Shown piece by piece: positions 62,041-64,000 of a stretch of DNA of 64,000 nt (its first letter is position 1; every line of letters starts with the position of its first letter). This DNA comes from Piper betle (taxonomy: Eukaryota > Streptophyta > Magnoliopsida > Piperales > Piperaceae), in the NCBI GenBank assembly GCA_033002965.1, contig JAURVB010007689.1, positions 1-64,000 on the forward strand. Direction: 5' to 3'. Under the pieces are notes generated by a model. That model was not told the DNA's origin. It did not search any database and was given only the letters and a program-made list of their open reading frames with translations. The position numbers were made by a program, and so were the translations under genes.

Positions 62041-64000
62041 ATTCATTCATGTGATAAACTCTAGAGAATTGCTCTATGCTATTCTAAATTGCCAGAAGAG
62101 ATTACGAGAGAACTAGTTTATTCTGTTCCAAGATGGAAGAAGAAAATTTATACAGGGATGGCTATGATTCCCCCACCCTAAATGGTAGAACTGAGAAATT
62201 CTTCAAACGCCTATATAAACACACACAGGGGGGCTCGTATACTGAAAGAAAAAGAAACAAAAGAAAGAAGCATGAAGAAGAAAGGTTGAACCAGGGGCAA
62301 AGGTTGCCTTCCAATTGCTGCCATATTGCTGATGCGGACGTGAAGAACTTTGCCGACGGATTGCCGCAATAGTTTGTTGCCTCACAACCCTGCTTTATTG
62401 TCACGAGTGAGCCATAACCAGAGCTGCGCTGCTGCCGTGGTCATTGCTACACATCCAACATCTGTGAAGCTCTGGCCTAGCTTGGAACGTTGTTCTTGCC
62501 CGCCAAACAAAGGAGTCCAGGTCGTTGCCCGCCTATTGAGGAGCTTTTGAGGAGTTTACTGTCAGCCTAGTTGCTCCAAGTTGTTGCCTTTGACAAGCCT
62601 CGCCGGAGCATAGCCGCAGAAGGTTCCCCCAGAGGTTTGGAGTTTTCCCATGTTGCCGCTTTGCCGATCGCTGCACATCGTCGTGCAACCCTACCTCGTT
62701 GAGAAGGAAGTCTGCTATTATCCACCAAGGAAAGGCGTTGCTGCCACATCCTGCTGCTGCCGAAGTCGTCGCCGATGCCTAAAGGTCACAGCCTTGTTGC
62801 ATCGGATTTACCTGAAAGGGAAGTATTATCTTTTGCAGGTAAAAATAGGGGACGTATTAGGAGGAATTCTTGCTGCTATCCATCACTGATTGCCGGCAGC
62901 CCATCACCATCTCCACTCGCCAAGGGAAGGAGGAGTTTTCCAGTACTCAACCGAGAAAAAGTACTCGGGTTGCCATGCCCCTACCTCGCCGGAGTCGGAG
63001 AAGACGTTGCCCAGAGCAAGGGGAATAGCAGAGAAAACAGATATCTTCCGGAGAGTGCTCCGATTAACCAATACCGTCTTCAGTCATACACTCGCCACCG
63101 ATCTAATTTCCGTTACGCCGACTATCATCCCTGACCAAGTTTTATTGCCGGAGACTCAAGCCATCGCCGGAATTCTGCCAGCAAGCTGCCGATTGGAAAA
63201 GTCAGAAAAGAGAGTAGCGAAGGTCTGATTTTGCTAATTTTTTTCGACCAGCGCCGCTCGTTCCGAGCCCTTCCGTTGTGATCAAGTGAAGATGATGGAA
63301 TGATATAGAAACCCAAACGGAGATCCACCAGATTTCATCGCCGAGGTCACCGAAAAAATTGAGAAGTGACCAATCGGAGCTACGTAGCACAAAAGTGTAG
63401 AAAAGTGTCTAACTTTCCGTCCTCTGACCGACCGACTGGAGCCACCACCGACAGTTGAACCACCGTCAAGAGACCCATAGGTCTGTGATCTACAGTTCTA
63501 GCCAATCTCTACCACCTTTAGCTGTCGGAAAAGCCACCGCCGGAGCCACCAAAACCACCATTGCACCGCCGCTGTAGCAGGGTTGTCGGACCTGTTTACT
63601 GCTGACCGCATCTGCTTTTGTCGTGTCTAAGACCAAATCCTTCTTCCCAGTCTGCGTCCGCGAAGCCAGTCCGTGACCAGTTACAAAACTGCGGCCAGGA
63701 TTGGAGCTGGTGTACCGTACACCACCCGTAGACCAGCGCACGCAGAAAGAAAAGAAAATGACGTACGCCATCCAGCCCGATCCAGCATTTCTTTGGTTTG
63801 AAACAACCTGGAACGACCTGGTTCAACCTATCAACACTCTAGAAATAATTTGAATGCCTTCCAGACTGATCAGGACAAATTTATCTAAAGGCAGCAAAAA
63901 TTCATTATTTTGTATAAATTGTAAAAATCATATGAGAAATAGTGGATTGTGAGTATTAATCTCATCGTGGCTTGACTTAGGGATTCAAGTTGAACCCTAA
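62041..64000. repeat. Unclassified, possibly LTR leader sequence
   Basis: A TATA-like CTATATAAACACA at about 62211-62223 is followed by GC-moderate DNA rich in GTTGCC, GCCGGAG and CCGCC words up to about 63770. No frame is long or family-like. A promoter followed by such a non-coding leader resembles the 5' part of an LTR retrotransposon, but I found neither LTR ends nor a primer-binding site. The window ends before this can be settled. Confidence 0.25.

Overview
This is plant (angiosperm) nuclear DNA. The evidence is long AT-rich introns with GT-AG borders, a 40-exon and a 15-exon protein gene that translate without a break into plant-type proteins, and scattered hAT, copia, TRIM and foldback transposon debris. 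I cannot tell the species from the sequence. I saw no rRNA, tRNA or CRISPR array and no sign of organelle or bacterial DNA.

Layout. Positions 1-5133 are a nest of repeats: two copies of an LTR-like end, an inverted-repeat element with a GC-rich core, and a well-bounded non-autonomous hAT element (3145-5125, perfect 8-bp target duplication) that keeps a broken BED-finger transposase start. Positions 6381-15384 (minus strand) are TFB1, the p62 subunit of TFIIH, in 20 exons, with two clear one-base frame breaks in homopolymer runs. Positions 16035-16945 are a GC-rich foldback element whose arms pair with each other. Positions 17.1-21.0 kb hold a tandem repeat, an exon-sized scrap of an ASC-1/TRIP4-like gene and a decayed copia element. 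Positions 22497-25636 hold two related, intronless membrane-protein genes of a family I do not recognise. The second looks like a fusion of two units with an Asp/His-rich repeat tail.

Positions 27857-49660 (plus) are RRP5, the S1-domain/HAT-repeat ribosome-assembly factor. I traced it through 40 exons to 1927 residues; it has a TRIM element in one intron and a GC-AG intron. Positions 52823-60573 (plus) are a CPSF-A/MMS1_N-family beta-propeller protein like Arabidopsis At3g11960, traced through 15 exons to 1368 residues. From memory, RRP5 (At3g11964) and At3g11960 are also neighbours in Arabidopsis, so this pair looks like old conserved synteny. The last 3.4 kb are downstream flank and unclassified, probably repeat-derived sequence.

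The housekeeping genes act in transcription and DNA repair (TFB1) and rRNA processing (RRP5); the role of the CPSF-A-like protein is not settled. I see no sign that they act as a unit. The parts most worth following up are the two-unit membrane-protein family at 22.5-25.6 kb, the frame breaks in TFB1, and the foldback element at 16 kb.
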